From: Aristolochia californica
Lineage: Eukaryota > Streptophyta > Magnoliopsida > Piperales > Aristolochiaceae
Direction of reading: 5' to 3'
Assembly (NCBI GenBank): GCA_029961685.1
Contig: JARWKL010000014.1
Coordinates: forward strand, 26,757,137 to 26,821,136
Length of the DNA: 64,000 nucleotides
Made by a program: the position numbers and the translations under genes. The notes under the pieces were generated by a model, which was not told where the DNA came from, did no database searches, and saw only the letters and a program-made list of their open reading frames with translations. Of this stretch, positions 60,290 to 64,000 are shown in pieces; within the stretch, counting starts at the first letter, position 1; every line of letters starts with the position of its first letter.

Positions 60290-62735
60290 ACTATTGTGTC
60301 ATACATTAATTGGGTTTCTCTGTGTTTAGATATGTATTAAGGATAGTTTAGTCATTTTACTAACCTATACCTCTCTTAGGTCTGGAACATTTTGTAAGTA
60401 AAGTTGAGTCGAGTCAATATTTTAGAAAGATATACAATGAGTATAGGGAGTTAAGTGATGTTTAATGAAGGGGGGGCATAATGTATTAAATTATGTATCT
60501 AGGGGCATATTGGTCATTTCATTCGGTACATGTGACCACTCCTAGATTAGATGTTTTTATGAGTCTATTACATCCAGTTTGGTACCCTTTTACTTAAATC
60601 AAAGTTGTAATTATCAAGTTATGAGGTATGTATGAGTGAGGGGCATTTTAGACTATTCATCTAGTATTGTTCAAGTGAGGTAATTAAAGAGAACAGGGAG
60701 GTCGATTCCCCCCCCCCCCCCCCCCCCCCCTTCAATATGAAGGCTGCACTCATGCAGCTCTCTTGTCCATATTCCCTCTCTTTTTCTTTCTTCCCTTTCT
60801 CCTTTTCTCTATAATTCTTCATTGTATTAGAGCTTTTCGATCCACATGAGAGAGGTTTCAGGTTGTTGTTTTCTCTCTCTCAAGGTGGCGGTCTCTCACC
60901 AAGTTCATCTTCCACATCATCTATGCTGGTTGATACAATGCCTTGAGTCTGCATCACCTCCAGGAAGGCTGACACCAGCCTATTTTTTGGCTAATTTCGG
61001 TAGTTTATGGCTTAATATACACACAATCCAAGCTGCTTGTTGTGGCGCATATTTGAATCTCTTGTCAAACCCAAATTTTGTAAAGTGGGGCCCACATAGT
61101 CTACCTAGGTACCTAAGTGTGGTGAAGCTATTGGTTGAATGTTATTTGTGATTATGGCTGATTCTGCTGAAATAATCACTTCCCCCAAGGGAATTTGGAG
61201 GTTTCAAAGGGAAAATACTATGCTGATTACTACATAGAGGCTGAATGGACAGAACTATCTTAGTTGGTCCAAGTTAGTTCATATCCACCTTAAGGCCAAA
61301 CAGAAGTCAGAATTTATTAGAGGCGATTCACTAATTCTTCTTATAGATGGTTGCGAAGCAGAGGATAGCTAGTTACTCAATAGTATGAATTCAAAATTGA
61401 GAAATCAGATTAAGAACTATGAGACAGCCAAAGATATGTGGACGTCCTTGGAAGTGTTATATGCACAAGAAAGCAATTTGTGTTGAGTGTATGAGTTAAA
61501 TGCAAAACTTTTCAGCCATAAGCAAGGTGAAAGAACAATTTACTGATTACTATAGCATCTTGCAGTAAATTGGTATGTTTCAGCCTTTCACAGAAGACAA
61601 GAAGGAACTTTGGAAGCAACAAGGGCATATACATGTTGCTAAATTTTTAGATGGATTGGGACCAGACTTTGTCTAGTCAGGGCTAAGTTAATTGCCTCAG
61701 ATGACAATCCATCACTTTCTATAGCCTTTAACATAGTCATGAGTTCAATGGCAACAATTACATCCAAGGGAAGTAAAGAAGTTAGAGGTGTTAATGCAGC
61801 TACACTTAATACTCTTGGTCAATCAGAATCTGTTAGAGGTCGTGGTGAAAGTGTTAGAGGGAGAAGTATGGATGACTCAAGTAGAGGACAAGGTCGGAGT
61901 GATGGTAAAAAGTGACAAAAAGTGTTTTCACATTAGACACATACCAATATGAGCTAGAGTAAGTTTGGTAAGCCCACATGGGAAAATTCCTTGGTTCATG
62001 ACAGCATTGAGTCTTCTGCTAGATCTGTGGTAGGTATTCTACCAGGTGCTCTTGATGAATTGCAGCAGCTTGTCCAACACATTGCTCAATTGACCTCAGC
62101 TTCCTCCTCTTCAACATCTATAGTTCAGCCTACACCTTCTGCAATTATCCTTGCTAGGTCAAGTACGTCGGCCTTTCATGTCCTTCCAATGTCTTTCTGG
62201 GTTATTGACTCAAGAGCCTCCACTCATATGTCACGCATGGCATCATTGTTTACTGATTTAAGGGAGTCTCCATTGTTAAACATGTTACACTAATGGATGG
62301 GTTTGTCTTCTATTCAGGGGCAATATTGCACCTACCCCTTTCATGTCACTTAAATCTATGTTGTTTGTTCCTAAATATTCACTTAATTTGTTGTCGCTTA
62401 GTCAACTTAAAAAGTTTATGAATTGTTTAGTGACATTTTATGCCTCATTGTGTGGTTCAGGATCTCATGACAAAGAGCATGATTGGTTCTGCATGTGAGA
62501 GAGCACTATATCACCCAGAAAAGGCTCTCCACTATTGTCTTCACCTGCTTTTCATGCTGCAACTTCACTCTTCCAATGGCATTTACGATTAGGCCATCCT
62601 TCTCCAACAAAGTTGATCCAACTATATCCAACTTTCCTTCAATTTTGTCGTTTAATTTTGAATCGTGTCAACTGGGCAAGCATCATCACACCACATTTCC
62701 TTTGAATCAAATGAAAAGTAGTAATTTGTCCTTTC
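60290..62735 (+). mobile_element. Copia 5' part (LTR, PBS, gag, protease, integrase start)
   Basis: LTR-like sequence up to about 60821 is followed by TTGTATTAGAGCTTT, a changed Met-tRNA primer-binding site. Gag starts at 61154 (MADSAEIITSPKG). NYLSWSKLVHIHLKAK (61255), YETAKDMWTSLEVLY (61415) and RGRSMDDSSRGQGR (61855) mark gag. The protease motif WVIDSRASTHMSRM near 62200 has the catalytic DSG/DTG changed to DSR. WHLRLGHPSPTKLI (near 62577) and SCQLGKHHHTTFPLN (near 62660) mark the pre-integrase region. Stops occur in every gene. The LINE at about 62735 truncates it. Left LTR limit is approximate. Confidence 0.72.
60708..60730. repeat. C homopolymer, 23 bp
   Basis: Run of 23 C within the Copia LTR region. 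Length may be unreliable in sequencing. Confidence 0.95.
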
Positions 62736-63300
62736 TACCATGCTACAGAAGAAACTGTTAGCCACCTGCTTCTCTTGTACCCTTTCTCTTGGGAGATATG
62801 GACGTTGATTATAAGCCGAATTAGACTCCATCTCTGCTTCCTTGAGGACTTGCCCACCGCCTGTCGAATGCTTGCAAAGACCCATGTCCCCTATCTTGGA
62901 AATTGATGATTTCAGCTTGCTCGGCTTTCATCCCCTAGGGTCTTTGGCTAGAGCGCAATCAAAGGAGATTCAATGCCAAGTTCAGCTCTCAAGATAAGAG
63001 TCATTGAAACTATCTCAAGAAATATTGCAACATGGCTCCATTCTCGAACCCCCTTCTCGGTATCTTCCATAAAAAACAATTGGAGATTTCTTCCCAATTC
63101 CACACTTCTTCGAAGCCCCCAATTATTTTTGAGTGGACCCCGCCGCCTGTTGGTGTCCTTAAGCTGAATTTTGACGGATCATCTTTCGACAACTCTGACT
63201 TAAGCTGAATTTTGACGGATCATCTTTCGACAACTCTGACTTAAGCTGAATTTTGACGGATCCTCTTTCGGCAACTCTGACTTAACTTTTTGGGTTTTCA
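62735..63300 (+). mobile_element. LINE fragment (zinc-binding end, RNase H start)
   Basis: EETVSHLLLLYPFSWEIW (near 62750) is the end of the LINE zinc-binding domain (HLLLxCPFxxxxW pattern). ALKIRVIETISRNIATW lies near 62985, and PPPVGVLKLNFDGSSFDNSD near 63145 starts RNase H. The RNase H start is triplicated (63159-63281) and the domain is then lost. No A tail. Confidence 0.75.
63159..63281. repeat. Three tandem 41-bp units
   Basis: TTAAGCTGAATTTTGACGGA-led units at 63159-63199, 63200-63240 and 63241-63281. The first two are identical and the third has two changes. The unit length is not a multiple of three, so each copy shifts frame. Confidence 0.93.
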
Positions 63301-63379
63301 AAATCTTTGGGCTGACTATACTGATATAGTTTATGAGAACATCCCAGTTTCTGCTCTCTGCTGTTCAAGTTGTACATGA

Positions 63380-64000
63380 AACCAGCAAGAGAGATCAATT
63401 CTTGATGAAGCTCCATCCCGAGTTTGAGATTGCCGTTCACATATGATGAATCGTCATCCTAAGCCGTCTTTGGATGCCTGTTTGAGTGAACTTCTTAGGG
63501 AGGAGCAGCACATTGCTGCTCAGGCTAGCATGGAACATCGGGTCCAGGCTGATACCACTGCTATTGTGGCCTATGCAGCACAAGGGAAAAATAAGGGTCG
63601 GGACATGAGTTCTGTCCAGTGCTTTCACTACAAAGATTATGGTCACTTTGCTCGGGAATGACCCAAGAAGTCCTGTAACTACTGCAAGAAGCCGGCTCAT
63701 CTCATCGCAGCTTGTCCTACTCGCCTTGAAAAGAAGAAGAATACTGCTTATCATGCCTCCACTGGTACTTCTAGTTCTACAGCATTGTCGACTACCGTCT
63801 CAGTTACTACAATTCTTGTTCCTACAACACCTGCAAATCTGAACACACTCACCCCTGAAATGGTACAACAGATGATCATCTCTGCTTTTTCTACTTTTGG
63901 TCTCTCAGGTAAGCATAAAGTCTCTGCTCAGCCATGGTATTTTGATTTCGGTGCTTCTAACCATATGACCAACAATGTCGTGTCTCTTTCTAATGTCCGA
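63380..64000 (+). pseudogene. Second Copia gag and protease, running off the right edge
   Basis: A different Copia lineage from its neighbours. LMKLHPEFEIAV near 63400 is gag. HPKPSLDACLSELLREEQ comes next, then a first knuckle CFHYKDYGHFARE, in which the second cysteine is H and a stop replaces the final residues (63659). A complete second knuckle CNYCKKPAHLIAAC lies near 63675. A Ser/Thr-rich linker and the protease start WYFDFGASNHMT near 63940 (catalytic DSG/DTG altered to DFG) follow. The element continues beyond the window. Confidence 0.8.

Overview
The window looks like nuclear DNA of a flowering plant. Introns are GT-AG and very long. Plant-specific genes are present (a TORTIFOLIA1/SPIRAL2-type microtubule protein, a LAZ1/DUF300 membrane protein, the UV-B receptor UVR8). 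Plant L1 LINEs carry a C-terminal RNase H domain, the Copia primer-binding sites are of the TGGTATCAGAGC type, and telomere-like TTTAGGG motifs occur. I cannot name the species. By eye about two thirds or more of the window is transposable-element sequence, much of it inside introns.

Layout. 1-3425: an internally deleted L1 LINE after an empty left flank. 3430-5430: a hAT-type MITE with 8-bp target duplications, a decayed hAT BED-finger fragment and a Copia gag scrap. 5430-9790: a long 5'-truncated LINE broken by a tRNA-derived SINE, a rearranged Copia piece flanked by 125-bp direct repeats, and a 53-bp LINE tail. 10943-18080: a structurally complete minus-strand Copia (308/321-bp LTRs, TSD ACTTT) carrying two 5'-truncated LINEs with about 15-bp TSDs. 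18277-22393 (minus): five exons of a TORTIFOLIA1-like gene; its last exon is not in the window, so the final intron either exceeds 18 kb or the gene is cut short. 22400-27500: intergenic, with a decayed Copia. 27600-43732 (plus): a LAZ1-like gene with eight coding exons (478 aa) and a probable distant 5'UTR exon; its introns hold several LINE pieces, a non-autonomous LTR element and Copia remnants. 43733-45627: short region between convergent genes, with a decayed solo TRIM LTR.

45628-59821 (minus): the 3' half of UVR8. Six exons sit at 58362-59821 and the last coding exon is 12.65 kb away at 45628-45711. That intron contains a stack: a Copia (45850-57963), inside it a LINE (about 47210-55970), and inside the LINE a near-intact PIF/Harbinger DNA transposon (49733-54674) plus a TRIM (55484-55806). 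59822-64000: intergenic or upstream UVR8 intron, with a third Copia, a LINE fragment with a 41-bp triplication, and a fourth Copia gag-protease running off the right edge.

The three host genes do not form a pathway. The shared theme is TE load in introns with exons and splice sites kept. The elements give a relative insertion order: Copia before LINE before Harbinger and TRIM in the UVR8 intron, and Copia before two LINEs in the TORTIFOLIA1-like intron. All exon joins were read by eye from reading frame, splice dinucleotides and remembered family conservation; no alignment or expression data were available.
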